Assembly (NCBI GenBank): GCA_963697365.1
Contig: CAVONT010000001.1
Coordinates: 1-64,000, forward strand
Length of the DNA stretch: 64,000 nt
Source of the DNA: CAIXZV01 sp963697365
GTDB lineage: Bacteria > Chloroflexota > Limnocylindria > Limnocylindrales > CSP1-4
Reading direction: 5' to 3'
Under the pieces are notes generated by a model. It did no database searches. It was not told the origin of the DNA and saw only the letters and a program-made list of their open reading frames with translations. Positions within the stretch are counted from its first letter, which is position 1. The number at the start of each line of letters is the position of its first letter. A program made the translations under genes and the position numbers. Positions 45,698 to 55,627 of this stretch are shown here, one piece after another.

Positions 45698-46750
45698 ATG
45701 ACGCCATCGACCTCTCCGGCCCGCAGTTCGCCGCTCGCGCTGCTGCGGCACGCGTTCGGGGACGCGGTCCGAGGACGCCACGTCCGTGTCTGGATCCTCG
45801 CGGTCGTGTCCGTCACGCTGATCGGCGCGGCCGGCTACGTGGTGTTCTTCCAGTGGTCGCTGTCGGACGCCATCTACATGACGGCGATCACGCTCACGAC
45901 CGTCGGTTTCCGGGAGGTCGAGGAGCTCGTCACCTTCCCCCAGCGCCTGTGGACGATGATGCTCGCGGTCGCGGGCGTCGGGATCATCTTCGGGTCCATC
46001 GGCATCGTGGCCGAGACCATCATCAGTGATGCCGCGAGCGGGCGGCGGGAGGCGAAGCGGATGGCCGAATCCGTGGCCGCGCTGCGCGACCACTACATCG
46101 TGTGCGGCTACGGCCGCGTCGGCTCCACGGTCATCCGGGAGCTGATGCACACGGGCCAGCGGTTCGTCGTGATCGACATCCACGAGCCGAGCCTCGAACG
46201 GGCCGTCGCCGACGGGCACCTGGTCGTCATGGGCGATGCAACCGACGACGCCACGCTCCGCACCGCGGGCATCGAGCGGGCGCGCGGCCTGATCACGACG
46301 ATCGACTCGGACGCCAACAACGTCTACGTCACGCTCTCGGCGCGAGCGCTCAACCCGACCCTGTTCATCGTCGCCAGGGCCAGCGCCCCGGGCTCCGAGG
46401 CCAAGCTGGTGCAGGCCGGAGCCAACCGGATCGTCTCGCCGTACACGATGGCCGGACGCCGGATCGCGGAGCTGGCCATCCGCCCGCGCGTCGCGGACTT
46501 CATCGACGCCGCGCTCTCGCACGGCAACCTCTCGTTCTCGCTGGAGGAGGTCGAGGTGACGGCCGACAGCCCGCTGCTGGGCGTGACGGTGGGGCAGCTG
46601 CGTGCCGACGGGGTCATCACGCTGGCGATCCTGCAGCCCGACGGGGCCTACGAGGCGAACCCGCCCGCGACCGCGTCCTGCGCGCGGGCGAGAACCTGAT
46701 CGCCTCGGGCTCGACGGAGGAGCTCGCGCGCGCTTCGCGCCCGGGCCTGA
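45698..46750 (+). CDS. Two-TM potassium channel with RCK (TrkA-N and TrkA-C) domain
   Basis: About 350 residues. TM1 VWILAVVSVTLIGAAGYVVFF, pore with ITLTTVGFREVEEL (a TVGF rather than TVGYGD filter), TM2 LWTMMLAVAGVGIIFGSIGI. RCK: HYIVCGYGRVGSTVIREL, FVVIDIHEPSLERAV, GDATDDATLRTAGIERA. TrkA-C domain about 255-340. The continuous frame ends at TGA 46697-46699, but the expected C-terminus GENLIASGSTEELAR continues in another frame to TGA 46748-46750, so indels near 46670 and 46735 are likely. It is paired divergently with an RCK-containing antiporter, so the two probably manage K+ together. Confidence 0.85.
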
Positions 46751-46789
46751 GCGGCGGGTCGGCCGTCGCCGGCTCCGGTGCCGGCTGCG

Positions 46790-47725
46790 GCCGTCGGCCT
46801 GGCGGCCGTCCCGCTCGGCGGCGGCCATCGCCGCGCCGACGATCCCGGCGTCGTTGAGCAGCTTGGCCGGCACCACCGCCGCCCGGACGGTGAGGCGCGG
46901 GATGAACCGATCGGACCGCTTCGACACGCCGCCGCCGATGATGAACAGCTGCGGCGAGAACAGCTTCTCGATCGCGAGCAGGTGCTCGTCGAGGTCGGCC
47001 GCCCAGGCCTTCCACGAGATGCCGCGCCGGAGCCGGGCGGCGGCCGCCGAGCGGCGCTCGGCGTCGCGGCCGCGGATCTCCATGTGGCCGAGCTCGAGGT
47101 TCGGCACGAGCATCCCGTTGTGGAAGAGCGCGGAGCCCGTTCCGGTGCCGAGCGTGATGAGGAAGACGGTGCCCTTCTGGCCGATGCCGGCCCCGAACCG
47201 CATCTCCGCCACGCCGGCGGCATCGGCGTCGTTCACGAGGTGCACCGGGCGACCCAGCACTCGCTCGAGGGCCTCGTCGGCGTCGAAGTCGACCCACCCG
47301 GGGTCGACGTTGGCGGCGCTCTTGGTCACCCCGTCGATGACCACCGCCGGGAAGCCGACGCCGACCGGGATCGTGGCGCCAAGCTTGACCTCGGTGGAGA
47401 TCTTCTTGATCAGGCGCGCGATGGACGCACTGAGTGCGGCCGGTGCCGATGGCTGGGGCGTGGGCACGCGGTGGCGGGGCGAGAACAGCTCGCCCGTGTC
47501 GAGGTCGACGGCCGCAGCCTTGATGCCCGAGCCGCCCACGTCCACGCCGATGGCGAGGCGGCGGCGCCCGGGGTTGAGCTGCTCACCGGTGAAGACGCCG
47601 GCCTTGTCCTGGTCGTCCTCGAGCTCGATGTCGGCTTCGACGGCGACGGCGACGGCGACGGCGACGTCGGCGGGGGCGACAGGCCCTGCGTCCGGGTCCT
47701 GCGACCCGAGGGACTTCTTGGACAT
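46790..47725 (-). CDS. ppgK: Polyphosphate glucokinase (ROK family); 3' end uncertain
   Basis: About 310 residues. ROK fold with LAIGVDVGGSGIKAAAVDL (phosphate-binding), VGVGFPAVVIDG, LVNDADAAGVAEMRFGAG and FLITLGTGTGSALF. The segment ELGHMEIRGRDAERRSAAAARL, ISWKAWAADLDEHL and FSPQLFIIGGGVSKR is characteristic of polyphosphate-glucose phosphotransferases. Homology ends at AGIVGAAMAAAERDG near 46800; no stop codon follows in frame before 45635, so a frameshift probably hides it. The N-terminal 45 residues include VAVAVAVAVE, encoded by a (GGCGAC)n tract. Likely role: glucose 6-phosphate formation from polyphosphate or ATP. Confidence 0.85.
47639..47666. repeat. Hexanucleotide repeat within the 5' end of ppgK
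   Basis: About four and a half copies of CGGCGA, encoding the alternating Val-Ala stretch of the PpgK N-terminus. A likely site of length variation. Confidence 0.8.
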
Positions 47726-47752
47726 CGACCTCTCCTGGCAGGCAGTTGACCC

Positions 47753-48538
47753 CTAGTAGACGAGCGTCGTGCCGGCCGGGAACGCGAACTCGAACTCACG
47801 GGGGTCGATGGCGGCATCCGGACGGTAGGAGGTCACGATCGCGTCGCGGGTCAGCGTGCCGCCGACGGACTCCTCGAGACGGAGGATCACGCCGTCGCGG
47901 CGGTCGACGGCGATCCGCACGGCGAAGTCCGGGCGATCCGCCATGACCTCGACGGTGCGCGGGTGATCGCACTCGACGACGAGCGCCTCGCGTCCGGCGA
48001 CGCTCGTGGCGCCCGTGACGCGGCAGGAACCGGTCGCCAGCACGTTCTGGCAGTAGCCAGCCGGGTGGATGAACACGTCCGGCACCGACTCCGCGAGGAG
48101 CTGCGTCAGCGGCCGGTACTGGCGGCTGGCGTTCGGCAGGTCCCGGTTGCGCACGATGCCGCGGACGCCGGTCCGGGCGGGCCGCTGGGTGCCCGTCCGC
48201 CGTGCGGCGTGGTACTGGCGGACCGTGCTTCCGTCGGACATCCAGAGCTCGTAGTTGTCGTCGACCGCGCCCACCGACGAGCTCACCCGGATGAGGACCT
48301 CGCCGGGATGACGCAGGGTGACGTCCGACGACACGACCTCCTCGCCCCGCGCGGTCCAGGTGTGCTCCTCGATCCGCATGCGCAGGGTGCCGAACCGCAG
48401 CTCGGCGTCGCGCATGAACGTGAACAGAGCGGCCACGTCGGGGAGGCCGGCGTCGAGCGCTGCGACCTCGGGCTTGGGGCGGCCGTCAACGGGAACGGGA
48501 AGGGAACCTGCGCGGTCCCATGCGCGGGTGTCGGACAT
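47753..48538 (-). CDS. LolA/RseB-like domain protein without signal peptide
   Basis: 261 residues. Strand pattern ELRFGTLRMRIEEHTWTARG, EVLIRVSSSVGAVDDNYELWMSDG, RRDGVILRLEESVGG and EFEFAFPAGTTLVY resembles the half-barrel of LolA and MucB/RseB outer-membrane-lipoprotein-sorting-like proteins. No signal peptide or membrane helix is predicted, which is unusual for that fold. The gene ends 27 bases before ppgK begins and is co-directional. TACAAT lies 7 bases before ATG 48538. Function unknown; lipid or hydrophobic ligand binding is possible. Confidence 0.65.
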   Translation of the reverse strand: MSDTRAWDRAGSLPVPVDGRPKPEVAALDAGLPDVAALFTFMRDAELRFGTLRMRIEEHTWTARGEEVVSSDVTLRHPGEVLIRVSSSVGAVDDNYELWMSDGSTVRQYHAARRTGTQRPARTGVRGIVRNRDLPNASRQYRPLTQLLAESVPDVFIHPAGYCQNVLATGSCRVTGATSVAGREALVVECDHPRTVEVMADRPDFAVRIAVDRRDGVILRLEESVGGTLTRDAIVTSYRPDAAIDPREFEFAFPAGTTLVY

Positions 48539-48545
48539 GGCGCGG

Positions 48546-48551
48546 ATTGTA
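48546..48551 (-). promoter_or_regulatory. -10 hexamer TACAAT
   Basis: TACAAT on the minus strand lies 7 bases before ATG 48538 with no ribosome-binding site. Confidence 0.5.
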
Positions 48552-48997
48552 GCCGCCGGGGTGCGTGCGCGACAGGCCGGCCGCGGGAAGGGGACGAATC
48601 CCAACGTCCGGGGTGGCGGCTGCTGCTCGTTGTCTCCCGGTTCTCGGCACCCGGCTCCGGCTCCGGACCGGATACCGGACGCGCGCCCAGCGCGCCTACG
48701 GGCGGGTCCGGTGCGATTCCTGCACGCCTGGCGCCCAGGAATCGCCGGTTTCAGGCCCGGGAGACGCGAACCTGCGCGGTGAGCGCTCAGGATTGACGGG
48801 CCACGCTCCCGTTCGCACGCCTGGCGCGCATCGGTGGAGCCATGTTCGGGACCCGGGTGCGCGGGCCAGGTGCGGACACGCCAGCCGGGCCGACCGGCAC
48901 ACCGGGGCGCCGGCCGCGGGCGGCGGGAACGCGTCATGGCCGGGCGTCGACTGGTCTCGATTTGACGGGTTTGCCCGTACAGCCGGACCCTTGGGTC
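48552..48997. other. Divergent intergenic region with a hairpin
   Basis: 446 bases between the LolA-like gene (-) and the cupredoxin gene (+). It includes a perfect 10-bp inverted repeat and several CGCCTGGCGC words. I see no gene. Confidence 0.45.
48713..48745. repeat. Perfect 10-bp inverted repeat
   Basis: GCGATTCCTG (48713-48722) and CAGGAATCGC (48736-48745) with a 13-base spacer. It could be an operator or hairpin. Confidence 0.6.
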
Positions 48998-49446
48998 ATG
49001 CACGTTTCCCCTTCGCGCGCGGTGCCCACCGCGGCGCTCCTCCTGCTCGTTTCGATGCTCCTCGCCGCGTGCGGCGGGTCGGCGGTGCCGACGATCCCGC
49101 CCGTGGCCTCCCAGCCGGCTCCAGCCTCCCAGCGCCGCCGACCCGACGCCCGTCGGCGGATCCCAGGCGCCGGCGACGTTGATCGTCGCGCTCAACGTCG
49201 CAGTTCGACCCGGTCGCGGTCACGGTGCCGGCGGGCGAGCCGCTCACGATCATCTTCGACAACCGCGACCCGGGCATCCCGCACGACATCGTGATCAAGG
49301 ACGCCAGCGGTAACGAGATCGTGAAGTCGGCGATCATCACGGGACCGGCCCAGGAGCAGCTGGGGCTGGGCCCGCTGGCGCCCGGGGCCTACCCGTTCGT
49401 GTGCACGGTGCACCCGAACATGGTGGGGACGATCACGGCCGAGTAG
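48998..49446 (+). CDS. Cupredoxin-domain (blue copper) lipoprotein (two frameshifts)
   Basis: About 149 residues. The signal peptide ends in the lipobox LLAAC (LVSMLLAACGG). After breaks near 49133 and 49199 the protein continues FDPVAVTVPAGEPLTIIFDNRD. The cupredoxin fold is completed by GIPHDIVIKDASG, PLAPGAYPFVCTVHPNMVGT and a final TITAE. The type-1 copper ligands His (GIPH), Cys (FVC), His (VHP) and Met (NM) are present. It is probably an extracytoplasmic electron carrier. It is convergent with fumC, 8 bases from its stop. Confidence 0.8.
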
Positions 49447-49454
49447 CGGTTGGG

Positions 49455-50870
49455 TCAGCCGCCCGCGGGTCCGCCGCCGAGGCCCGGCTCGGTCATCTTG
49501 AGCGGATCGAGGAGCTCGTCCAGCCTCTCGGCGGGGATCCCCTTCTCGAGCGCCATCTCCCGGATCGTGCGCCCGCTCTTGAAGCCCTCCTTGGCCATGG
49601 CCGCCGCGGCGTCGTAGCCGATCTCCGGCGCGAGCGCCGTCGCCAGCATCAGGCCCTGCTCCACGAGCTGCGGACCCCGCTCGGTCGCCTTGAGGCCGTC
49701 CACCAGCTTGACCTTGAAGTTCCGCGCGGAGGCCGCGAGCAGCGCGATCGACTCCAGGAGCGCCTGCGCCGTGACCGGCATCATCACGTTGAGCTCGAGG
49801 AAGGAGCCGGTCTGGCCGAAGGCGACGGTGGCGTCGTTGCCGATGACGCGGGCGACCACCATCGTGAGCGACTCGACGATGACCGGGTTCACCTTGCCCG
49901 GCATGATCGAGGAGCCCGGCTGCGTCTCCGGCAGCGCCAGCTCCGCGAGGCCGGCCCGCGGGCCCATGCCCATGAACCGGATGTCCGAGGCGATCTTCCA
50001 CAGGCCAAGCGCGATGGCACGCAGGCCGCCGTGGGCAGCGATCGGGGCGTCGAGCGCCGCCTGGGCATGGAAGTGGTTCGATGTCTCGCGGACGAGGAGG
50101 CCCGTCAGCTCCGAGAGGTGGCCGCAGGCCCGGGCCGCGTACTCCGGGTGGGCGTTGATGCCGGTCCCCACGGCGGTCCCGCCCAGCGGCACGACGAGCA
50201 GCTCGTCACGGGCGGCCTGCGCCCGGCGGATCGCCTCCTCGACCTGGCCCGCGTACCCTGCGAACTCCTGGCCCAGGCGGATGGGCGTCGCGTCCTGGAG
50301 GTGGGTGCGGCCGGTCTTGACGATCCCCCAGAACTCGTCCGCCTTGGCAGCGAGGGCCCCCTGCAGCTCGATCAGGGCCGGGATCAGCTCCTCCTCGATC
50401 GCGATCGCGCCCGACAGCTGCAGCGCGGTCGGGATCGTGTCGTTCGAGGACTGGCACTTGTTGACGTCGTCGTTGGGGTGGACCTTCGCGCCACCGAGCC
50501 GCGCCGACGCGAGGTGCGAGATCACCTCGTTCATGTTCGTGTTCGTCGACGTGCCCGACCCGGTCTGGTAGATGTCGATGGGGAAGTGCTCGTCGTAGCG
50601 GCCCTCGGCCACCTCGCGCGCGGCGAAGGCGATGGCGGCAGCCTTCGGCGCGTCGATCAGGCCCAGGCCGGCGTTCGTCTCGGCGGCGGCCAGCTTCACG
50701 AGGGCGAGCGCGCGCAGGAAGCGGCGCGGCATCTGCTGTCCGGAGATCGGGAAGTTGAGGACGGCACGCTGGGTGGAGGCGCCGTACAGCGCGTCGGCCG
50801 GGACCTCCATCTCGCCCATGGAGTCCCGCTCGATGCGGGTGGCCGGGGTGGCAGCAGGGTCGGTAGTCAT
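49455..50870 (-). CDS. fumC: Class II fumarate hydratase
   Basis: 471 residues. Signature GSSIMPGKVNPVIVE (aspartase/fumarase superfamily), TGSGTSTNTNMNEVI, QSSNDTIPTALQL and TGRTHLQDATPIRL with the catalytic His. Length is normal for iron-independent FumC. It catalyses fumarate to malate in the TCA cycle. TACCAT lies 7 bases before ATG 50870, fixing the start. The frame is intact throughout. Confidence 0.95.
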   Translation of the reverse strand: MTTDPAATPATRIERDSMGEMEVPADALYGASTQRAVLNFPISGQQMPRRFLRALALVKLAAAETNAGLGLIDAPKAAAIAFAAREVAEGRYDEHFPIDIYQTGSGTSTNTNMNEVISHLASARLGGAKVHPNDDVNKCQSSNDTIPTALQLSGAIAIEEELIPALIELQGALAAKADEFWGIVKTGRTHLQDATPIRLGQEFAGYAGQVEEAIRRAQAARDELLVVPLGGTAVGTGINAHPEYAARACGHLSELTGLLVRETSNHFHAQAALDAPIAAHGGLRAIALGLWKIASDIRFMGMGPRAGLAELALPETQPGSSIMPGKVNPVIVESLTMVVARVIGNDATVAFGQTGSFLELNVMMPVTAQALLESIALLAASARNFKVKLVDGLKATERGPQLVEQGLMLATALAPEIGYDAAAAMAKEGFKSGRTIREMALEKGIPAERLDELLDPLKMTEPGLGGGPAGG

Positions 50871-50877
50871 GGCGCGG

Positions 50878-50883
50878 ATGGTA
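50878..50883 (-). promoter_or_regulatory. -10-like hexamer for fumC
   Basis: TACCAT on the minus strand lies 7 bases before ATG 50870. Confidence 0.45.
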
Positions 50884-50988
50884 GTGCGCCTCGGCCGCCT
50901 CCGGGACGGGCCGGATGGCCCGCACGCGCGCGGAACCTCCGGCCGCATGCAGAGCGCGGCCGCATGCCGAGCCCACCGCCGTGCCGCG

Positions 50989-50994
50989 TATGCT
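50989..50994 (+). promoter_or_regulatory. -10-like hexamer for the flavin reductase gene
   Basis: TATGCT lies 7 bases before GTG 51002, favouring that start over the overlapping ATG at 50990. Confidence 0.4.
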
Positions 50995-51001
50995 TCGCCG
51001 C

Positions 51002-51538
51002 GTGAACGTCCCGCTTGCCGACTTCCGCACCGCCGTGGGCCAGTTCGCCACGGGGGTCACGATCGTGACGACTCTCGACGGCCCCAACCCCCAGGGGATC
51101 ACCGTGAACGCGCTGACCTCGGTCAGCCTGGACCCGCCGATGGTTGTCATCGCCCTGGACCGCAAGCGGTTCATCAACCCGGCGATCGACGCCTCACGCC
51201 GCTATGCGGTCAACATCCTGGCCGAGGACCAGCAGTGGCTGTCCGACTGCTTCGCCGGTGCCACCGTCACGCCGAACCGCGAGGCCTTCTGCGGTGCGGC
51301 GTGGCGCCCGGGGATCACCGGCCTGCCGCTCATCGGGGGCGCGATCGCGACCCTCGAGTGCGCCGTGGACGACCGCTTCGAGGTGGGTGACCACTACCTG
51401 TACGTGGGTCGGGTGGAGGCCTGCTCGATCGACGAGCCCGCGGCGCCCCCGCTGCTCTACCACCGCAAGCACTACCTGCGCATCCAGCGCGCCACCACGA
51501 CCCAGGTGGTCGGCAAGCCCGAGTCGCCGGAGGGTTGA
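51002..51538 (+). CDS. Flavin reductase family protein (FMN-binding split barrel)
   Basis: 178 residues from GTG 51002 (alternative ATG 50990 adds four). Motifs ADFRTAVGQFATGVTIVTT at the N-terminus, GITVNALTSVSLDPPMVVIALD and SRRYAVNILAEDQQWLSDCFAG are typical of the flavin-reductase component of two-component monooxygenases. These supply reduced flavin to a partner oxygenase; none is encoded nearby. The next gene, an enoyl-CoA hydratase, starts 4 bases after the stop, implying an operon with acyl-CoA catabolism. Confidence 0.88.
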   Translation: MNVPLADFRTAVGQFATGVTIVTTLDGPNPQGITVNALTSVSLDPPMVVIALDRKRFINPAIDASRRYAVNILAEDQQWLSDCFAGATVTPNREAFCGAAWRPGITGLPLIGGAIATLECAVDDRFEVGDHYLYVGRVEACSIDEPAAPPLLYHRKHYLRIQRATTTQVVGKPESPEG

Positions 51539-51542
51539 CGCA

Positions 51543-52364
51543 ATGACCGAGGACGGCACCCTGGACCCGGAGCCCGCGCTGCTCCGCGTCGACTTCCCGG
51601 CGGGCGACGGTCCCCTCGCGAACGTCGCCCTGGTCACCCTGGACCGGCGGAAGCAGCTCAACGCCCTCTCGTTCGCCCTCGTCGACCAGCTGGGCGACGT
51701 GCTCGGCGTCCTCGACGCCGATCCGCTGTGTCGCGCGATCGTCATCACGGGCACCGGGTCTCGTGCCTTCGCGGCCGGAGCCGACATCACCGATCTTGCG
51801 TCCGAGACCCCGGCATCCCTGCGCGCCTTGGACCCGTTCCGGGTGCTGGACCGCATCGGCCAGCTCCGGACGCCGGTGATCGCGGCCGTCCGCGGGTTCG
51901 CCCTGGGCGGCGGGGCGGAGCTGGCGATGGCCTGCGACATGGTCGTCGCGGGCGAGGACGCCACGTTCGGACAGCCGGAGATCAAGATCGGCGTGATCCC
52001 GGGCGCCGGCGGGACGCAGCGTCTCACGAGAGCGATCGGCAAGGCGCGCGCGATGGAGCTGATCCTCACGGGCCGTCCCATCAAGGCGCGCGAGGCCGAG
52101 GCGATGGGCCTGGTGACCGAGGTGGTCTCGCCGGCCGAGCAGACGCTCGAGCGGGCCCTGGAGCTGGCGGGGGTCATCGCCCAGATGCCGCGAGCGGCCG
52201 TCGAGGCAGCGAAGGCGGCGGTGGTCGCAGCCCAGCAGCTGCCGCTGCAGGAGGGGATCCGCTACGAGCGCGACCGGTTCGAGTCGCTGTTCGACACCGA
52301 GGACCAGACCGAGGGGATGCTGGCCTTCCAGGAGAAGCGGCCGCCGGAGTGGCGCCACCGCTGA
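51543..52364 (+). CDS. Enoyl-CoA hydratase/isomerase family protein
   Basis: 273 residues. Crotonase fold: LDRRKQLNALSFALVDQL, the oxyanion-hole segments AFAAGADITDLA and AAVRGFALGGGAELAMACD, and ATFGQPEIKIGVIPGAGG with the catalytic Glu. It is a likely beta-oxidation or phenylacetate-type hydratase. It starts 4 bases after the flavin reductase stop and is followed by a hairpin and then a thiolase gene with its own promoter. Confidence 0.92.
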   Translation: MTEDGTLDPEPALLRVDFPAGDGPLANVALVTLDRRKQLNALSFALVDQLGDVLGVLDADPLCRAIVITGTGSRAFAAGADITDLASETPASLRALDPFRVLDRIGQLRTPVIAAVRGFALGGGAELAMACDMVVAGEDATFGQPEIKIGVIPGAGGTQRLTRAIGKARAMELILTGRPIKAREAEAMGLVTEVVSPAEQTLERALELAGVIAQMPRAAVEAAKAAVVAAQQLPLQEGIRYERDRFESLFDTEDQTEGMLAFQEKRPPEWRHR

Positions 52365-52378
52365 CCCCCTGGACGCGG

Positions 52379-52395
52379 GGTGGCGCGGCGCCACC
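52379..52395 (+). terminator. Short hairpin after the enoyl-CoA hydratase gene
   Basis: GGTGGC (52379-52384) and GCCACC (52390-52395) around GCGGC, 14 bases after the stop codon. Confidence 0.4.
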
Positions 52396-52447
52396 GTTAG
52401 CTGGCGCTCACGTCGTCGGCATGGCCCTCTCAGGCCGCGGCAAGGTG

Positions 52448-52453
52448 CACAAT
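52448..52453 (+). promoter_or_regulatory. -10-like hexamer for the thiolase gene
   Basis: CACAAT lies 6 bases before ATG 52460. Confidence 0.45.
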
Positions 52454-52459
52454 CGATCC

Positions 52460-53689
<1,230 letters not shown>

Positions 53690-54059
53690 CCCGCAACCGC
53701 GGCCCGGGCACCGCGAGGGCGTCGAGCGTCTGGCGGCCGGCCACGGGTCATCGCGCCCCCGCCTCGCAGTTGGGGCCGTTGACTCGGCTGGGGTTCAGGA
53801 GGGGGTACGGCGTGCGGGGCGATGGCACCAACATCGACCTTCGCGCACACCTCGTGCGGGGACCGGGCACCGGTGACCCTGACGTGGTTCAGGAGGGGGC
53901 ACGAGGGCGGGGCCGGGGGAGCGGGCACGAGGGCCGGACCACCCCGTGCGCGCGATTTCGGCGGGGCAGTAGACGAAATCCGTTGCGCTGCGTACGATCG
54001 GCCTTGTCCGCGCGCCGGGGCCCGACGCGGGGCCAGCGACCCGAAGGAGAACCCGTCCC
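53690..54059. other. Intergenic region with the third dispersed repeat copy
   Basis: Holds repeat copy 3 (53781-53894), a run of GGGGC words, TACGAT at 53993-53998 (possible -10) and AAGGAGA before the IscA-type gene. Confidence 0.5.
53781..53894 (+). repeat. 114-bp dispersed repeat, copy 3
   Basis: Same length as copies 1 and 2, no gaps, with about 14 substitutions. The terminal hairpin CCTGA...TCAGG and both ends (GACTCGGCTG and GTGGTTCAGGA) are conserved, whereas the central palindrome has decayed. Confidence 0.88.
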
Positions 54060-54440
54060 ATGCTCGACACCACCACGTCCGTCGTCTCGCTCACCGACGC
54101 GGCCGCCACCAAGCTCGCCGAGCTGACGAAGGAGGAGACGAGCCCCGAGATCGGCCTGCGGGTCTACGTCTACTCGGGCGGCTGCTCGGGCTACCGCTAC
54201 GGGATGATGCTCGAGGACCAGCCGACGGCGGACGACAACGTCCTCGAGTCGAATGGCGTCCGCGTCTACATCGACACCAACAGCGTGCCCCTCATCAAGG
54301 GCAGCCAGATCGACTACGTGGACACCCTGATGGGCGCGGGCTTCACCGTCAACAACCCGAATGCCGTGTCGGGCTGCGGCTGCGGCTCCAGCTTCCGGAC
54401 CGGCGAAGACGCGGGCACGCCCCGCTCCTGCTCGCACTGA
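54060..54440 (+). CDS. IscA/ErpA-type iron-sulfur assembly protein
   Basis: 126 residues. HesB/IscA family: LTDAAATKLAELTKEE at the N-terminus and three conserved Cys in GGCSGYRYGMML and SGCGCGSSF. These proteins carry or deliver Fe-S clusters to target enzymes; the glutamate synthase and other Fe-S proteins nearby are possible clients. AAGGAGA lies 7 bases before ATG 54060. The C-terminal tail after GSSF is longer than usual and ends PRSCSH. A hairpin terminator follows. Confidence 0.92.
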   Translation: MLDTTTSVVSLTDAAATKLAELTKEETSPEIGLRVYVYSGGCSGYRYGMMLEDQPTADDNVLESNGVRVYIDTNSVPLIKGSQIDYVDTLMGAGFTVNNPNAVSGCGCGSSFRTGEDAGTPRSCSH

Positions 54441-54506
54441 CAGGTCCCGTTCGCGCCGACGAGCCCCTGGCCCCAGAGCCGGACCTCTCGGCATGTGCGC
54501 CCACGT

Positions 54507-54531
54507 GAAGCCGCCGGCAGCCGGCGGCTTC
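54507..54531 (+). terminator. Strong hairpin after the IscA-type gene
   Basis: GAAGCCGCCGG (54507-54517) and CCGGCGGCTTC (54521-54531) form an 11-bp perfect stem with a CAG loop. Confidence 0.75.
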
Positions 54532-54557
54532 GCCGTCTCCGCGTGACGGGGAGCGCG

Positions 54558-55412
54558 ATGCAGATCCCGCTGTTCCCGCTGCACACCGTCCTCGCGCCGG
54601 GGATCGCGCTGCCCCTGCACATCTTCGAGGAGCGGTACCGCGTCATGGTCCGCCGCTGCCTCGACGACTCCTCCCCGTTCGGGGTCGTCCTCATCCGGGA
54701 CGGCAGCGAGGTTGCCCCGGCAGAGGGCGGGACCGTGGACCTCGCGATCGCCTCGATCGGGACGCTGGCCGAGATCCAGGAGGCGTCGCTCTATCCAGAC
54801 GGCCGCTGGGACATCCTGTGTGTCGGGCGGTCACGGTTCGTGATCCACGACGTCATGGTCGGTGAGGCGCCCTACCTCGTCGCCGAGGCGGACCTGCTGC
54901 CCGATGAGGCGGGTGATCCCGACGCCACGAAGGCCCTGGTCGAGACGGTGACCCGCCGCCTCGTGGACTACCTCCGGCTCCTCCAGCCGCGCGACGGCGA
55001 GACCGCCGAGCCCGTCGACGTCCAGATGGAGGTCGAGGTGGTCGACGAGGCCGCCGACGAGGCCGCTGACGACGCCGACGATGCCGACGACGCCCACGAC
55101 GCGGGTTCGGCCTGGTTGCGCGACACCTCCGCGCCACTCCTCGAACCTGAACCGTTCCCGCTCCCCACGCACGACGCCGAGGCGACCCGTGCCGCCCTCC
55201 GCATCCCGGACGACCCGTCCGTCCTCTCGTTCCTGCTGACGGGAATCGTCCAGGCCGAGCCCGGGTACAGGCAGCAGCTCCTCGAGGCGTCGTCGGCGGA
55301 GGACCGTCTTCGCGCCATCAGCGCCCTGCTGGACCGCGAGATCGACCTGCTCGCCCGGCGGCTCGCCCCGTTCGCGGTGGACCGCCGGGTCCTGGCCGGC
55401 ACGTCGAACTAG
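54558..55412 (+). CDS. Lon N-terminal (LON substrate-binding) domain protein
   Basis: 284 residues. The LON domain (about 1-120) has MQIPLFPLHTVLAPGIALPLHIFEERYRVM and PFGVVLIRDGSE. A highly acidic Asp/Ala linker follows (DEAADEAADDADDADDAHDAG, about 165-190), then a helical region ending LARRLAPFAVDRRVLAG. There is no AAA+ ATPase or protease domain, so it is one of the stand-alone LON proteins whose role is unclear. It starts at ATG 54558, just beyond the preceding terminator. Confidence 0.85.
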   Translation: MQIPLFPLHTVLAPGIALPLHIFEERYRVMVRRCLDDSSPFGVVLIRDGSEVAPAEGGTVDLAIASIGTLAEIQEASLYPDGRWDILCVGRSRFVIHDVMVGEAPYLVAEADLLPDEAGDPDATKALVETVTRRLVDYLRLLQPRDGETAEPVDVQMEVEVVDEAADEAADDADDADDAHDAGSAWLRDTSAPLLEPEPFPLPTHDAEATRAALRIPDDPSVLSFLLTGIVQAEPGYRQQLLEASSAEDRLRAISALLDREIDLLARRLAPFAVDRRVLAGTSN

Positions 55413-55475
55413 CGGCTGGCACGTCGAACGAGTGATGGGCAGCTGGGGAGCGTCGCACCTGCACAGGGGCCGCCT

Positions 55476-55510
55476 GACATGGAGTGGCCGCCAGACATGG
55501 AGTGGCCGCC
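55476..55510. repeat. 18-bp direct repeat, two copies
   Basis: GACATGGAGTGGCCGCC occurs at 55476-55492 and 55494-55510. Confidence 0.85.
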
Positions 55511-55576
55511 GGGGGCGAGGGGGGGATCACCGCCGGCGGCCGGATGACAATCACGGTACGTGCTGTCCACAGAATA

Positions 55577-55590
55577 GTAGCAATTGCTAC
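55577..55590. promoter_or_regulatory. Palindromic operator GTAGCAATTGCTAC upstream of the TetR gene
   Basis: Perfect 14-bp palindrome in one of the few AT-rich stretches of the window, 37 bases before the tetR start. TetR-family proteins commonly bind such sites at their own promoter, so this is the likely autoregulatory operator. Confidence 0.65.
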
Positions 55591-55627
55591 CGTTGGTGCA
55601 GCCTGCGTGCATACAGGGGGGACTTCG

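Noticed and set aside
45635..46740. C-terminal extension of the ppgK frame
   Set aside because: The extension is antisense to the RCK channel and has shadow-like composition, so it is an artefact of a missing stop.
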